Shown piece by piece: positions 37,209-48,176 of a stretch of DNA of 64,000 bases. The notes under the pieces were generated by a model, which was given only the letters and a program-made list of their open reading frames with translations, searched no databases and was not told where the DNA came from. The first letter of the stretch is position 1. Each line of letters starts with the position of its first letter. A program made the position numbers and the translations under genes. The DNA comes from Idiomarina rhizosphaerae (GTDB lineage: Bacteria > Pseudomonadota > Gammaproteobacteria > Enterobacterales > Alteromonadaceae). The stretch is from positions 372,001 to 436,000 of the forward strand of contig NZ_JAMZDE010000001.1 in NCBI RefSeq assembly GCF_024159085.1, written 5' to 3'.

Positions 37209-37607
37209 AGTTAAGAACCTAAATTAAGCGTTACCTATAGGATGCCACAGAACGGCAATTCAGGCCACTGAACAGAGTGTGCATAACCTGTTAATAACTC
37301 TGTTAACAACGACTCATGCCACAGCCGGAAATTTAAATTTCCCCGTGTCCAAAATTTACTTAAGTTATTGATAGTATGGGATTTAAAACGGCAGGTTTCC
37401 CGAAATACCTAGTACTTTTTATTATTATGTTTCACTGTGGAAACTATTCTGCTCTTGTCCTGAAATGGAAGGAAATGCCTCAAAAGCAGGTCAGACAGAT
37501 TACCATAAAATCAGCAATGATCTACTGACAAATTCAGTTTTTTTATAACCTTTTGTTCCTCATTTTTCTTTACTTATAAAAAGCAAAGAAAACCCCTTTT
37601 CAATCAA
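37209..37607. other. Gene-free region between aroE and polA
   Basis: 399 AT-rich bases with no supported gene. A perfect DnaA-box 9-mer (TTATGCACA, minus strand) lies at 37278-37286, followed by an imperfect tandem repeat (CTGTTAATAAC, CTGTTAACAAC) at 37288-37310. A weak plus-strand hairpin (ACTGA 37524-37528, TCAGT 37534-37538) is followed by seven T. The polA promoter must lie here. Confidence 0.6.
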
Positions 37608-38447
37608 TCAACTAGGAGCTCGCATTTCAGCCATAACAAATGCAGTATCGGGACGTTCGCCTTCCATCCAAAGTTGGTAAGATGATGCGGCCTGCTCAAT
37701 CAACATACCAAACCCATCGCTGACATTTTTACAGCCGGCCTGCGTCAGTTGATCCATAAATACCGTTGGTTGGTCTGCATACATTAAGTCATAGCCAGAG
37801 GCATTTTCGGATAGCACCGAGGGGAGCGTTAAACGCTGCCCATTCAAGCTGCTGCTGGTTGCATTAATTAGCAGATCTATGGGCTCGTCAATTTCAGTCG
37901 CAGACGAACGTACCTGAATTCGGTTCGCTGCAACCAGTCCCAAGGTCTCTAGCTGAGACTTAAGCATTTCAGCTTTCTCTGCTGTTCGATTAATCAAATA
38001 CAGACACCGCGGCTTTTGCTCCAGCAGAAGAGGTATTATGCCACGTGCTGAACCTCCGGCACCAAAAACAACAAGTGAACGCTCACTTACCTTAAATCCT
38101 TTGTTTTTAAGGTCAATAATCAAACCTTCTCCGTCAGTATTATCACCTAACAATTGACCATTGCCGTAGGGAATTAAGGTGTTCACCGCCCCCGCTAACC
38201 GCGCACGATCGGACAATTTAGTAACCAGCGATGCGGCCTGTTGTTTAAATGGCAAGGTAACATTGGCACCCTGCCCGCCATGGCGAAAAAATTCAGCAAC
38301 CCGGCGGGGAAAATGCGCAGGCGTGGATAAATAGCGTTGATAGTTAATTGAGTCCTGCCGAGTCTGCGCAAACAACGCATGAATACGCGGAGACAGGCTA
38401 TGCGCTATGGGGTTCCCGAATACGCCCAGGCTGGTCACGGATTTCAT
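37608..38447 (-). CDS. aroE: Shikimate 5-dehydrogenase
   Basis: NADPH-dependent reduction of 3-dehydroshikimate in aromatic synthesis. 279 residues (E. coli 272). The substrate-binding segment [13 protein letters not shown] is near the N-terminus, the catalytic Lys in [10 protein letters not shown] and the NADP loop in [10 protein letters not shown]. Last gene of the dprA operon; it overlaps hemF by 4 bases. Confidence 0.95.
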   Translation of the reverse strand: MKSVTSLGVFGNPIAHSLSPRIHALFAQTRQDSINYQRYLSTPAHFPRRVAEFFRHGGQGANVTLPFKQQAASLVTKLSDRARLAGAVNTLIPYGNGQLLGDNTDGEGLIIDLKNKGFKVSERSLVVFGAGGSARGIIPLLLEQKPRCLYLINRTAEKAEMLKSQLETLGLVAANRIQVRSSATEIDEPIDLLINATSSSLNGQRLTLPSVLSENASGYDLMYADQPTVFMDQLTQAGCKNVSDGFGMLIEQAASSYQLWMEGERPDTAFVMAEMRAPS

Positions 38448-39358
38448 ACTGACAGCCAGTCTCTGGGTTTTAAATAATACTCGGTAAGCTGCTCTTCCGC
38501 AGAACCCGGCTGAGCCTGCCAGTCGTATTCCCAGCGCGCCAGCGGTGGCATCGACATTAAAATAGATTCGGTTCTGCCACCGGTTTGCAGACCAAACAAA
38601 GTTCCCCTATCCCAGACCAGGTTAAACTCCACATAACGCCCGCGGCGATATAGCTGGAAGTCTCTTTGTTGCTGAGTATAAGCTAGGTTTTTGCGGCGCT
38701 CGACGATAGGCAGATAAGCTTTGGTGAAAGCATCTCCCACCGCCTTTATAACCGAAAAGCACTCTTCAAATGAACGGTCATTAAGGTCGTCAAAGAATAT
38801 ACCACCCACACCACGCGCTTCATCTCGATGCTTAAGGAAAAAGTAGTCATCGCACCAGGCTTTGTATTCCGGATAAAGCTTCTCATCCACGCTATCGAGC
38901 GCGTTTTTCGCCTGTTGATGCCATTCGATTATGTCTTCGTCAAAAGGGTAAAACGGCGTTAAATCAAAGCCGCCTCCAAACCACCAGACCGGTTCTTCAC
39001 CCTCTTTTTGCGCAATGAAAAAACGCACATTCATGTGCACCGTGGGTATCATAGGGTTTTCCGGGTGCATCACCAGAGAAACGCCACAGGCATTAAAGTC
39101 GCGGCCTTCCAGCTCTGGTCGGTGTGCCGTTGCCGAGGCGGGCATCTTCTCGCCGTACACATGAGAAAAACCCACACCACCCTGTTCAAAAACCGCACCG
39201 TTTTTTATGATCCTCGAGCGACCACCGCCGCCTCCCGGCCGATCCCAGCTATCTTCCTGAAAGCTCTGCTCACCGTCCGCCTGCGCCAACTGCTGACAAA
39301 TAGCATCCTGCAACGACATCAGGTAGCTTTTTACCTGCTTCAAGTAATCATTATGCAT
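38444..39358 (-). CDS. hemF: Oxygen-dependent coproporphyrinogen III oxidase
   Basis: Decarboxylates coproporphyrinogen III to protoporphyrinogen IX using oxygen. 304 residues (E. coli 299). Signature regions: [35 protein letters not shown], and near the C-terminus [25 protein letters not shown]. It overlaps tsaC by 8 bases and aroE by 4. Confidence 0.97.
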   Translation of the reverse strand: MHNDYLKQVKSYLMSLQDAICQQLAQADGEQSFQEDSWDRPGGGGGRSRIIKNGAVFEQGGVGFSHVYGEKMPASATAHRPELEGRDFNACGVSLVMHPENPMIPTVHMNVRFFIAQKEGEEPVWWFGGGFDLTPFYPFDEDIIEWHQQAKNALDSVDEKLYPEYKAWCDDYFFLKHRDEARGVGGIFFDDLNDRSFEECFSVIKAVGDAFTKAYLPIVERRKNLAYTQQQRDFQLYRRGRYVEFNLVWDRGTLFGLQTGGRTESILMSMPPLARWEYDWQAQPGSAEEQLTEYYLKPRDWLSV

Positions 39359-39911
39359 CGTCTCTGAGAACCTGATTATTTAGTGGGTTTATGATTCGAG
39401 TAGGGTTCGCTGCTCCACCGGTGCTTTCATCCATTATCCAGTCGACGCTGTCACCAAATTGCTGACGAACTTCTGCTGCAGTCCGGGCAGGTTCCTGACC
39501 GGTTAAATTAGCGCTGGTAGAGACTAAAGCATGGCCCAGTTCGCGGCACAGCGCTCTGGCAGGTTCATGCGCAGTCACGCGCACAGCTATGGTATCGCGG
39601 CCGCCCGTCAATAAGGTGGATACGCCCTTTCTTACCGGCAGAATTAATGTAACCGGCCCCGGCCAATGTGACAAAACGCTGAAACGTTTATCTTGCGCAA
39701 TAGCGGAGTCTTCAACATAGGGAAGTAACTGACTGTAATCGGCGGCAATTAATATAAGACCTTTCTCGGCGGGTCGCTGTTTCAGGCTTAACAACCTCTG
39801 CACAGCAACCTCATTGCGAGGGTCGCATCCCAGTCCAAATACCGCCTCGGTCGGATAGGCAATAATGCCCGTTTTTATAGCGCTGTGCGCTGCTTCCCAT
39901 GTATCTGCCAT
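39351..39911 (-). CDS. tsaC: Threonylcarbamoyl-AMP synthase
   Basis: YrdC/TsaC makes threonylcarbamoyl-AMP for the t6A37 modification of tRNAs reading ANN codons. 186 residues (E. coli 190). Family features: [39 protein letters not shown] and [12 protein letters not shown]. Part of the dprA-smg-yrdD-tsaC-hemF-aroE operon. Confidence 0.95.
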   Translation of the reverse strand: MADTWEAAHSAIKTGIIAYPTEAVFGLGCDPRNEVAVQRLLSLKQRPAEKGLILIAADYSQLLPYVEDSAIAQDKRFSVLSHWPGPVTLILPVRKGVSTLLTGGRDTIAVRVTAHEPARALCRELGHALVSTSANLTGQEPARTAAEVRQQFGDSVDWIMDESTGGAANPTRIINPLNNQVLRDDA

Positions 39912-39938
39912 AATCTCTCCTCAACTCAATGAGTCAGA

Positions 39939-40451
39939 TTATAACGCGTCCGACTTATAGTCGCATTGCTTTTGCGGGCAGACTTTGCGAATTCCGGCAG
40001 CGGTTTTCTTTTTCACCAGCAGCGGGTACTGGCATTTGGGACAGGCTTCATCGACCGGCGGCTGATTCACGGTAAATTCACATTTCGGATATTGGTCGCA
40101 AGCGTAGAATACAGTACCGCGTCGCGATGTTTTTTGGTGTAACTGGCCTTTGCCGCATTCAGGGCAGCGAATAGTCTCTTCTTCCTCAACGTTCGGCTCA
40201 GTAACGAACTCGCATTCCGGAAAACCACTGCAGCCAACAAATAAGCCATAACGACCGCTCTTTAACTGCAATTCTTTACCACACTCAGGACAGGGAACGC
40301 CGAGATCTTCGGGCTCAATTTCAGATTGCTCCCGAAGGCCTCGTTTATAATCGCAGTCCGGGTAACCGGTACAGCCTAAAAAGCTGTTATGCCCAACATG
40401 TTTAATAACCAGTGGTCGCTCACAACGGGGGCAGCGCTCATCTGATGACAT
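39939..40451 (-). CDS. yrdD: Topoisomerase I-type zinc-finger protein (YrdD-like)
   Basis: 170 residues with four Cys4 zinc ribbons of the topoisomerase I C-terminal type: CPRCERPL...GCTGYPDC, CPECGKEL...GCSGFPEC, CPECGKGQ...ACDQYPKC, and CPKCQYPL...CPQKQC. It should bind nucleic acid; its exact role is not established. It overlaps the smg stop by one base. Confidence 0.9.
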   Translation of the reverse strand: MSSDERCPRCERPLVIKHVGHNSFLGCTGYPDCDYKRGLREQSEIEPEDLGVPCPECGKELQLKSGRYGLFVGCSGFPECEFVTEPNVEEEETIRCPECGKGQLHQKTSRRGTVFYACDQYPKCEFTVNQPPVDEACPKCQYPLLVKKKTAAGIRKVCPQKQCDYKSDAL

Positions 40452-40924
40452 TAATGCAGGGGTCCTTCAGCTTCCTCAAACAGCAAACCTTCCATTTGGT
40501 CGTACGCGGCTTCCTGGCCCGGAACATTAAACAGCACCATAAGTACAACCCATTTCAGGTCATCAAGAGTAAAGTTCGGTGTTTCTAATTCCATCACACG
40601 ATCAATAACCACTTCTCGTGTAGCAAAATCAAGCACACCCAAGTTTTCCAGGTACATCAGAAAACCCCGACTCTGGCTGTCCAAGCGAGTCATCTCTGCC
40701 GCGGTATAAATACGGGTAGACTGCTGCGGGGCAACATCCAGATAAGACTTGGTTTCCATTTGCTGCAAATCTGCCAGGCGTTCTAGCCACGCCAAAGCCT
40801 TCTGGATTTCCTGATGACGGAAACCAGCCCGGGTAAGTTCATTGGTTAACTCATCGTGATCAACTACAACTTCCATTTCCGAATGAATGTAGTTTTCAAA
40901 CAAGTACATGAGGATATCAAACAT
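40451..40924 (-). CDS. smg: Smg family protein (DUF494)
   Basis: 157 residues, the same length as E. coli Smg. The N-terminus [16 protein letters not shown] is characteristic. The protein is acidic and helical, and its function is unknown. It sits between dprA (3 bases upstream) and yrdD, a widely conserved order. Confidence 0.93.
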   Translation of the reverse strand: MFDILMYLFENYIHSEMEVVVDHDELTNELTRAGFRHQEIQKALAWLERLADLQQMETKSYLDVAPQQSTRIYTAAEMTRLDSQSRGFLMYLENLGVLDFATREVVIDRVMELETPNFTLDDLKWVVLMVLFNVPGQEAAYDQMEGLLFEEAEGPLH

Positions 40925-40927
40925 ACT

Positions 40928-41965
40928 TTAGCGCCTCCCCACTTTGATATAACCGCCTGGTACGGCTGCCACTAGCCCTTCTAATTCGAGTAACACTACT
41001 TTCTCCATGACTTCAGCAACCTCGAGTCCGGACAATTGTACCATGTCATCAATTGTTCGTGGCTCTGAACTCAGACTAGCGAACAATCGATTGTTTGCCA
41101 AGCTTTCATCGCGACATTCTGTATCACCTTCTATGGCAACCTCGGTATCGTCAACCGAGAACCAGTCGAGAATGTCCTGCGGCGTATTAATTAACTTAGC
41201 GCCCTGTTGGATTAACCAGTGGCAGCCCTGATGCTCCGGCAACAACACCGACCCCGGAACCGCGCCAACTTCACGCCCTTCGTTCAACGCGTGTATTGCC
41301 GTTGAAAGCGAACCGCTTTTGCGTGCTGCTTCAACCACTACCACGGCCTGACTGATACCACTAATAATACGGTTACGGCGGGGAAAATGATCGATTCGCG
41401 CGGTCTGCCCGGGTGGAAATTCCGAAATCAGCAGCCCCTGATGCGCAATAAAATCCTGTAAAGCTTTGTTTCTTCTTGGGTAGTATTGATCGATGCCGGT
41501 ACCTAAAACCGCTATGGTTTTTCCTTTATCGGCTGCGGTTTTATGTGCCTGAGCGTCAATGCCCATAGCCAGACCGCTAACCACCACAATACCCGCCGCC
41601 ACTAAGCGCTCGCTAAACCAGTCAGCAATTTGTAAACCACTGTGAGTGGCTTTGCGACTACCAACAATAGCCACACTAACACCCTGCAGCAGCTCTTTAC
41701 GCCCCCGGTAATAAAGTAACCAGGGCGGATTAGCTATGGTTTTTAACGCAGCTGGGTAATCTTCACTAAAGTAAGAAATAACGCCCTGATAGTCACTACG
41801 GCACCAGTTTTCAGCGGCGTTTAACCAACGCACCTCTACCGATTTTAACGATTGCCCCCATCGCTCAAAAATAGCTTCCCAGTTCTCACATTCCCGGGCA
41901 GCTTTCTGCACCTTGTTTGATGCGCGTGTCATCCCCATTAATACACATAATTCCTGTGTGTTCAC
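40928..41965 (-). CDS. dprA: DNA-processing protein DprA
   Basis: Binds single-stranded DNA and loads RecA in natural transformation. The GTG at 41965 is chosen: AAGGA lies 6 bases upstream. The frame continues into the divergent def gene and would overlap it if the ATG at 42082 were used. 345 residues. The Rossmann-like core has VAIVGSRKATHSG, VVSGLAMGIDAQAH, VLGTGIDQYYPRRN, and FPRRNRIISG. A C-terminal winged-helix-like domain ends the protein. First gene of the operon. Confidence 0.93.
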   Translation of the reverse strand: MNTQELCVLMGMTRASNKVQKAARECENWEAIFERWGQSLKSVEVRWLNAAENWCRSDYQGVISYFSEDYPAALKTIANPPWLLYYRGRKELLQGVSVAIVGSRKATHSGLQIADWFSERLVAAGIVVVSGLAMGIDAQAHKTAADKGKTIAVLGTGIDQYYPRRNKALQDFIAHQGLLISEFPPGQTARIDHFPRRNRIISGISQAVVVVEAARKSGSLSTAIHALNEGREVGAVPGSVLLPEHQGCHWLIQQGAKLINTPQDILDWFSVDDTEVAIEGDTECRDESLANNRLFASLSSEPRTIDDMVQLSGLEVAEVMEKVVLLELEGLVAAVPGGYIKVGRR

Positions 41966-42027
41966 AGACTGTCCTTGACCTACCAATTTAAGGTAAACTA
42001 AGGGTAGATGAAGAATTGGAGGTTCTA

Positions 42028-42552
42028 ATGGCAAAAATGACGGTTCTGCAATATCCGGACGAACGTTTGCGCAAAGTCGCACAGAAGATTGAAAAGGTAG
42101 ATGACAATATCCGCTCGGTTATCGACGATATGTTCGAAACCATGTACGAAGAACAAGGTGTAGGCCTAGCGGCAACCCAGGTTGATGTGCACAGACGGCT
42201 ATTTGTTGCTGATTGCAGCGAAGATCAAAACGAGCCGCTGGTGTTCATTAACCCGGAAATTACTGAAGCAGAAGGCCACTTTAAAAACGACGAAGGCTGT
42301 CTGTCGTTTCCCGGCGTTTACGCAAAAGTTGAACGTGCCGAGAAAATTACCGTTACAGCACTGGATAAAAACGGTGAGCGTTTCAGCCGTTCCGCCGAAG
42401 GGCTACTGGCCATTTGTATTCAGCATGAGATTGACCACTTAGATGGTAAACTTTTTGTTGATTATTTATCGCCGCTGAAACGCGAACGCATTCGCAAAAA
42501 GCTTGAGAAAGAGCAACGTTTAGCCGAGAAGCAAGCGGCGGAAGCACAATAA
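42028..42552 (+). CDS. def: Peptide deformylase
   Basis: Removes the formyl group from nascent N-terminal Met. The ATG at 42028 has TTGGAGG upstream; the frame continues further up. 174 residues (E. coli 169). Motif 1 GVGLAATQ, motif 2 EGCLSFP with the metal Cys, motif 3 QHEIDHLDG. The stop overlaps the fmt start (TAATG), typical def-fmt coupling. Confidence 0.97.
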   Translation: MAKMTVLQYPDERLRKVAQKIEKVDDNIRSVIDDMFETMYEEQGVGLAATQVDVHRRLFVADCSEDQNEPLVFINPEITEAEGHFKNDEGCLSFPGVYAKVERAEKITVTALDKNGERFSRSAEGLLAICIQHEIDHLDGKLFVDYLSPLKRERIRKKLEKEQRLAEKQAAEAQ

Positions 42553-43502
42553 TGCGAATTGTCTTTGCCGGGACTCCGGACTTTGCAGCACAACACTTAC
42601 AGCAATTGCTTGATGAATCTCATCAGGTAGTGGGCGTTTATACACAGCCCGACAGACCTGCAGGGCGAGGCAAAAAGCCACAACCCAGTGCGGTTAAAAA
42701 GCTCGCGCTTGAGCACCAGCTTCCGGTTTATCAGCCCGAGTCTTTAAAGTCAGATGAGGATCAGGCCGCACTAGCCGAGCTGAAACCTGACGTCATGGTT
42801 GTGGTGGCTTATGGCTTACTGCTTCCGCAAGCGGTATTGGATATTCCCGCAAAAGGATGCCTGAACGTGCACGGTTCTTTGTTGCCCCGCTGGCGAGGTG
42901 CCGCTCCAATTCAACGCGCGATATGGGCTGGCGATTTAGAATCTGGTGTCTGCATTATGCAAATGGAAGCCGGGCTGGATACCGGTCCGGTGCTGCACGA
43001 AGAGCGCTGCGCCATCACTCCGGACGAAACCTCGGCTTCGCTTTATCACAAGCTTGAAAGCCTGGGACCTAAGGCGTTAATTAAAGTATTAAAAGATCTC
43101 GACGGCTATCAGAGCCAGGCTAAGCCGCAAAGTGACGCCAATGCCACTTATGCGAAAAAGCTGACCAAGCAGGAAGGTAAAATAGACTGGACACAACCGG
43201 CGGCCTTTATCGAACGCTGCGTACGAGCGTTTAACCCCTGGCCAATGAGCTGGTGCCAGTCAGAACATTTAAAAGCCGGACAGAACACACTAAAAATTCA
43301 CGCCGCTGAACTCATTCAGGGTGCCAGCAGTAAAGGTCCGGGCACGATTATTAATAGCACCCACGAAGGCATCGACGTGGTGACCGGGGACGGTATTTTA
43401 CGTATCACTCAAGCGCAGATGCCGGGGAAAAAGGCTCAGCCAGCCAGTACATTGGTTAACGGCTATAGCAATGTCTTTAGCCCGGGACTGGAATTACAAT
43501 GA
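42552..43502 (+). CDS. fmt: Methionyl-tRNA formyltransferase
   Basis: Formylates initiator Met-tRNA. 316 residues (E. coli 315). N-terminus RIVFAGTPDFAAQHL, the folate site LNVHGSLLPRWRGAAPIQRAI, and D in MEAGLDTGPV are visible. The C-terminal domain binds tRNA. It overlaps def by 1 base and rsmB by 4. Confidence 0.97.
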   Translation: MRIVFAGTPDFAAQHLQQLLDESHQVVGVYTQPDRPAGRGKKPQPSAVKKLALEHQLPVYQPESLKSDEDQAALAELKPDVMVVVAYGLLLPQAVLDIPAKGCLNVHGSLLPRWRGAAPIQRAIWAGDLESGVCIMQMEAGLDTGPVLHEERCAITPDETSASLYHKLESLGPKALIKVLKDLDGYQSQAKPQSDANATYAKKLTKQEGKIDWTQPAAFIERCVRAFNPWPMSWCQSEHLKAGQNTLKIHAAELIQGASSKGPGTIINSTHEGIDVVTGDGILRITQAQMPGKKAQPASTLVNGYSNVFSPGLELQ

Positions 43503-44827
43503 GCCAGCAGAAAAAGTCAGAAAACGGCGGTCAGGGAGCAACTAGCCGGGCCGCCGCTGCAACCGCCCTCTTTCATGTATTAGAGAAAGGCGAGTCGCTT
43601 TCCGCGGCCTTACCCCACGCCACCGGCAAGCTCTCCGATGCAGATAAACGTCTTGCCAGTGCAATTAGCTACGGTGTTTTAAGAGTTCTGCCCAGCCTTA
43701 ACAAGCTGGTTGGGGCTAAACTGGATAAGCCACTTAAAGGTAAGCTTAAAGTATTGCACTACTTGCTACTGGTAGGTGCCTATCAGCTTTATTGTCTGCG
43801 CATTAAAGACCACGCTGCCGTCAGCGCCACAGTAGAAGCGGCGCGTATTCTGGGCAAACGTAATCACAAAGGCCTGGTAAACGGTATACTGCGTCAATTG
43901 CTGCGCGAAGCGCCAACCGCAGATGAGTCGCAACAGCGAGAACTGCCTGTTGACGCGATGCAAAATCATCCGCGCTGGTTGTTTGATGCAATTCAGGCAG
44001 ACCACCCGCAACAAGCCAGCGACATTCTTTTAGAGAACAACGCTCACCCGCCCATGTGGTTACGCGTGAACCGTCGTTTTTTCAATCGCGATGACTATTT
44101 AAGACAACTGGAAGACAGTGGTATTGCTGCCGAAGCCGACACCCTGGCTGGTGATGCGATTCGGCTGCATTCGCCTGTTCCGGTTGAAAGGCTTCCGGGA
44201 TTTGACCGGGGACACGCATCAGTTCAGGACCGCTCGGCGCAGTTGGCTTCGGATTACCTGAACGTAAAGGCTTCTCACCGCGTACTCGATTGTTGCGCCG
44301 CTCCGGGAGGCAAACTGCTGCATTTACTAGAGCGAAACGACTTTGAGCAACCGGTTCAGGCTATTGATATCGATGCTAAACGTCTTGAGCGAGTGGACGA
44401 AAACCTGGAGCGCGCCGGTTTAAGTGCCATAGTTCATTGCGCCGATGTTGCTGCAACTGGTGACTGGTGGGACGGCGAGCAGTTTGACCGCATACTTTTG
44501 GATGCCCCATGTTCTGCAACAGGCGTAATACGCCGCCACCCTGATATTAAATGGCTGCGTCGCGCTGAGGACATTAATGAGCTCGCACAATTGCAAAACC
44601 AGATACTAAATTCGCTTTGGCCTTTACTTAAAAACGGCGGAGAACTCCTTTACGCAACCTGCTCTATTCTAAGCCAGGAAAACCAAACTCAAATTGAGTC
44701 TTTTCTAAAACAGCAATCGAGTGCTAGTCTGATACCTATTGATGAAAAGCAGAAAACTCTGCAACTACTCCCGGGTGAACATAACGGGGATGGTTTCTTT
44801 TACGCGAGATTGAAAAAAGTCGAATGA
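43499..44827 (+). CDS. rsmB: 16S rRNA m5C967 methyltransferase
   Basis: 442 residues (E. coli 429). An N-terminal NusB-like RNA-binding domain (about 15-150) precedes the SAM-dependent domain. The SAM motif is [15 protein letters not shown]; the catalytic Cys lies in [19 protein letters not shown] and the second Cys in LLYATCSI. Overlaps both neighbours by 4 bases. Confidence 0.96.
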   Translation: MSQQKKSENGGQGATSRAAAATALFHVLEKGESLSAALPHATGKLSDADKRLASAISYGVLRVLPSLNKLVGAKLDKPLKGKLKVLHYLLLVGAYQLYCLRIKDHAAVSATVEAARILGKRNHKGLVNGILRQLLREAPTADESQQRELPVDAMQNHPRWLFDAIQADHPQQASDILLENNAHPPMWLRVNRRFFNRDDYLRQLEDSGIAAEADTLAGDAIRLHSPVPVERLPGFDRGHASVQDRSAQLASDYLNVKASHRVLDCCAAPGGKLLHLLERNDFEQPVQAIDIDAKRLERVDENLERAGLSAIVHCADVAATGDWWDGEQFDRILLDAPCSATGVIRRHPDIKWLRRAEDINELAQLQNQILNSLWPLLKNGGELLYATCSILSQENQTQIESFLKQQSSASLIPIDEKQKTLQLLPGEHNGDGFFYARLKKVE

Positions 44828-46200
44828 AAATTATCATACTCGGTGTTGGCCAGGTTGGCGGCACATTAGCGGAAAACCTGGTTGGCGAACGCAACGATAT
44901 CACCATAGTTGATACCAATAACGATTTACTGGACGATTTGCAGGATAAGTATGATCTGCGAGTCGTCGTTGGTAACGGAGCCCATCCTGATGTCTTACGT
45001 CGCGCGGGTGCCGACGATGCCGACTTGCTTATTGCAGTAACCAGCAGCGACGAAACAAATATGATTGCCTGTCAGGTTGCTTACTCGATATTTAACACTC
45101 CAAAGAAAATCGCCAGAATTCGCTCTGAAGAATACATCCGCTATAAAGATCAGCTGTTTCATAATCAGGATGCGCCAGTTGACCACATCATTTCACCGGA
45201 ACAACTGGTAACCAGCTATATTCGTCGGCTTATCGACTACCCCGGCGCTCTGCAAGTTATGGAGTTTGCCAACGGACGAGCCAGTTTGGTCGCGGTAAAG
45301 GCCTACTACGGCGGAAAGCTGGTTGGTCATGCTATCTCGACACTGCGGGAGCATATTCCCAATATCGACACCCGGGTTGCGGCTATTTATCGTCAGGGTA
45401 AGCCTATACGCCCTACCGGAACCACAATCATCGAAGCCGATGATGAAGTCTTCTTCATTGCCGACACCCGCCACATTAGTACCGTAATGCAGGAACTGCA
45501 AAAGCTGGAAGACAAGTACCGCAGAATAATGATTGTCGGTGGCGGGAACATTGGTGCCGGTCTGGCCAAACAACTGGAAGTTGATCACCGGGTTAAGCTA
45601 ATTGAGCGCTCAGAAACCCGCGCAGAAGAGCTTTCACAAAGCCTTGAGCATACCTTAATTTTCCGCGGTGACGCGTCCGACCAAAAGTTGCTGGAAGAAG
45701 AGCACGTTGAAGATATCGACGTATTTATTGCGGTTACCAACGACGACGAAGCGAACATTATGTCAGCCATGCTGGCTAAACGCATGGGCGCCCGTAAAAC
45801 CATGGTGCTCATTCAGCGTAGCGCGTACGTCGATTTGGTGCAGGGGGGCGAAATTGATATTGCCATTTCACCACAACGCGCCACCGTTTCAGCTCTACTA
45901 ACTCACGTACGCCGTGGCGATATTGTTAACGTTTACTCACTGCGAAAAGGTGCCGCCGAAGCTATTGAGGCAATTGCACATGGTGATGAAGACACGTCCC
46001 GAGTGGTGGGTAAAGCCATTAAAGATATAAAGCTTCCGCCGGGAACCACTATTGGTGCGGTTGTTCGCGGACAAGAAGTGCTTATGGCGCACAGTGAAAC
46101 CATTATTCACTCCGACGACCACGTTATTCTTTTCTTGCTGGATAAAAAGTACATTGATCAGGTTGAAAAAGTCTTCCAGCCAAGTGCGATGTTCTTCTAA
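44824..46200 (+). CDS. trkA: Trk potassium uptake regulatory protein TrkA
   Basis: 458 residues, exactly the E. coli length. Two RCK modules each begin with an NAD-binding fold: [17 protein letters not shown] and [17 protein letters not shown]. It is a cytosolic ring protein that binds nucleotide and gates the membrane subunit TrkH/TrkG, which is not encoded here. The stop overlaps the convergent yigZ by 4 bases. Confidence 0.97.
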   Translation: MKIIILGVGQVGGTLAENLVGERNDITIVDTNNDLLDDLQDKYDLRVVVGNGAHPDVLRRAGADDADLLIAVTSSDETNMIACQVAYSIFNTPKKIARIRSEEYIRYKDQLFHNQDAPVDHIISPEQLVTSYIRRLIDYPGALQVMEFANGRASLVAVKAYYGGKLVGHAISTLREHIPNIDTRVAAIYRQGKPIRPTGTTIIEADDEVFFIADTRHISTVMQELQKLEDKYRRIMIVGGGNIGAGLAKQLEVDHRVKLIERSETRAEELSQSLEHTLIFRGDASDQKLLEEEHVEDIDVFIAVTNDDEANIMSAMLAKRMGARKTMVLIQRSAYVDLVQGGEIDIAISPQRATVSALLTHVRRGDIVNVYSLRKGAAEAIEAIAHGDEDTSRVVGKAIKDIKLPPGTTIGAVVRGQEVLMAHSETIIHSDDHVILFLLDKKYIDQVEKVFQPSAMFF

Positions 46201-46814
46201 TCCAGCTCTTTTAACTGCACCCGGCCACGGGTGGCAGCTTGTAGCTTCTTCTGCAACGCCCCAACATTCACGGGGCGTAGCAACACCTTAAGCCGAACAC
46301 TCTCTTCATACTCCGAAGATTCCATTTCAGCATTGGCCTCAAGCAAAAGCGGTTCAACATCGCCCTGATCGGTATAAGCAAAATTTAATTGAAAACGTTG
46401 TTTAAAAACCCGTTGCTCTCTTTCAAGCTCAGCTAGTGCGGCGACTATCGCGTCGGTATAGGCTCGCTGAAGTCCGCCAGTTCCTAGCTTCACTCCACCA
46501 AAATATCGTACAACTATAGCGGAAACCTCGCCTACACCACTATTTTTTAGCGCCATAAGCATAGGTCGCCCCGCCGTTCCCGAAGGCTCACCGTCGTCGC
46601 TATACGCCATACTCTGGCTGTCTTTAGGCGCTGAAAATAGCGACGCTGAACAATAGTGAGAGGCTTTTGGCCAACGTTTTTTTATAACAGCCAGAAACTC
46701 AGCGGCGCTATCGGCGTTTGGCGTATGTGCCAGGCACGCAATAAAGCGGCTGCCTTTAACTTCTATTTCGACTTCCGTTTCCGAAGCAGGAATGTCGTAA
46801 TCCTGATCATGCAA
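46197..46814 (-). CDS. yigZ: YigZ/IMPACT family protein
   Basis: 205 residues (E. coli YigZ 204). The UPF0029 N-terminal domain has [13 protein letters not shown], the segment [17 protein letters not shown], and [20 protein letters not shown] ferredoxin-like C-terminal domain follows. No established biochemical role. It overlaps the pepQ end by 8 bases and the convergent trkA end by 4. Confidence 0.94.
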   Translation of the reverse strand: MHDQDYDIPASETEVEIEVKGSRFIACLAHTPNADSAAEFLAVIKKRWPKASHYCSASLFSAPKDSQSMAYSDDGEPSGTAGRPMLMALKNSGVGEVSAIVVRYFGGVKLGTGGLQRAYTDAIVAALAELEREQRVFKQRFQLNFAYTDQGDVEPLLLEANAEMESSEYEESVRLKVLLRPVNVGALQKKLQAATRGRVQLKELD

Positions 46815-48165
46815 GACGGGTAACCTTTTTCACGTAAGCATCTAAAGCAGTTTGGCGTGTAAGGTTATCATTTCGCTCCCGGTAAACCACAATATTATCC
46901 TCAACTCGCACGCCACCAAAGGGTTTAAACTCATCCACTCGGCGCCAGTTAATTAAATGCTTATTGCGTGAATTCGCGAGTTTCTGTAGCAACGGCTCAA
47001 TAAAGTAGATTCCGGGTTCAATGGTATAAACCTGTCGCGGCTCTACGGTACGAGTGGTTTTTAACGTAAGGTGACCACTGGGAGGCGCTATTGGTGTGCC
47101 TCTTTCGTCAGCCTGCGCCGCGCCAACGTCGTGCACCTGCAAGCCCAAGGGGTGCCCTAAGCCATGCGGAAGGAATACGGTGGTTATGCCGTCTTCAATC
47201 ATTTGCTCCGGGCTACAACTAACAAAACCAAAAGCAAAAAGTACATTAGCAATTTGTTCATGAGCGAGCTGATGCAATGACGGGAATTCAACGCCCGGCT
47301 TCATTTTATCAATTAAAGCCAATGTAATTTGGTCAAGCGCGGCTATCAACTCTTCGTACTCATTGTGTTGCTTAGACCAGGTGCGACTAATGTCGGCAGC
47401 ATAACCGCAAACCTCGGCGCCAGCATCAACCAGCATCGACTTGAGTGAGCCAGAAACTTTTTTATCGGGCATCCAGTGATGCAAAACACTGGCGTTTTCA
47501 TTTTGCCCAATAATGTGATTATAAGGCACTTCATTCTGCCCTTGCCGAGTCGCCGCCATATATTTCAGCAGACAATCAAACTCCGACTCGCCGTTAAAAA
47601 AGGCGTCAGCGGCCGCAACATGGCCTTCAGCCGCTATATGGTTTGCCTGAGTTAAACAGGCAATTTCGTAGTCAGTTTTAAACAAGCGATGATAATGAAA
47701 AAAGTGAAGCACAGGATCTGGGTTTATATTCTCAAAACCCAAAGCCTTGGCGACCTCAATATGTTCACCAAGGTAAGCCGCATTTTTCTTATCGTACGGA
47801 AGCAGTTTTTCAATAGCCTCAGGCGAACTGATGTGTTCCACGTGGAACTCTTCTAGCCAGGGAGCACCCTCGAGGCTTGCCGTCGTATGCCAAAAGTCGG
47901 GAGAACTTAATAAAACTAAAGTTGGTCGGGTGTTTGGCTTTAAAATAACCCAGGCATTAGGCAACTGGGTTTCCGGACACCAAGCCTTAAAGTGAGGATT
48001 AGCACGAAAAGGATAATTCATATCATCCAAAAACCAGCGCTTTTGCTGGCCCGAATGAATGGCAAGTAGATCTAAGTTTTCTCGTTTAAAAAGTCGTTCA
48101 GCACGAGTCTGAAGCTGCTTTATATGGTCAGGAAACAACGGCCACAAATCTGCTGTCGCAGTCAT
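46807..48165 (-). CDS. pepQ: Xaa-Pro dipeptidase
   Basis: Manganese prolidase splitting dipeptides with C-terminal proline. 452 residues (E. coli 443). Metal ligands are in DAGAEVCGYAADISRTW (two Asp), HGLGHPLGLQVHD (His), YTIEPGIYF (Glu) and GVRVEDNI (Glu). It carries a parS-like palindrome (47834-47849) within the reading frame. AAGG lies 9 bases before the start. Confidence 0.95.
   Translation of the reverse strand: MTATADLWPLFPDHIKQLQTRAERLFKRENLDLLAIHSGQQKRWFLDDMNYPFRANPHFKAWCPETQLPNAWVILKPNTRPTLVLLSSPDFWHTTASLEGAPWLEEFHVEHISSPEAIEKLLPYDKKNAAYLGEHIEVAKALGFENINPDPVLHFFHYHRLFKTDYEIACLTQANHIAAEGHVAAADAFFNGESEFDCLLKYMAATRQGQNEVPYNHIIGQNENASVLHHWMPDKKVSGSLKSMLVDAGAEVCGYAADISRTWSKQHNEYEELIAALDQITLALIDKMKPGVEFPSLHQLAHEQIANVLFAFGFVSCSPEQMIEDGITTVFLPHGLGHPLGLQVHDVGAAQADERGTPIAPPSGHLTLKTTRTVEPRQVYTIEPGIYFIEPLLQKLANSRNKHLINWRRVDEFKPFGGVRVEDNIVVYRERNDNLTRQTALDAYVKKVTRLA
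47834..47849. other. parS-like site inside pepQ
   Basis: TGTTCCACGTGGAACT matches the ParB-binding palindrome TGTTCCACGTGGAACA at 15 of 16 positions. It is read in pepQ as FHVEH. About 13 kb further from dnaA than the two recF sites. Confidence 0.75.
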
Positions 48166-48176
48166 ATTGGATCGCC

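Noticed and set aside
37209-37607. Replication origin
   Set aside because: Only one perfect DnaA box, no AT-rich 13-mers arranged as in oriC, and dnaA lies 26 kb away.
41966-42082. Longer N-terminus for DprA
   Set aside because: It would run through the divergent def start region; the GTG at 41965 has a good ribosome site.
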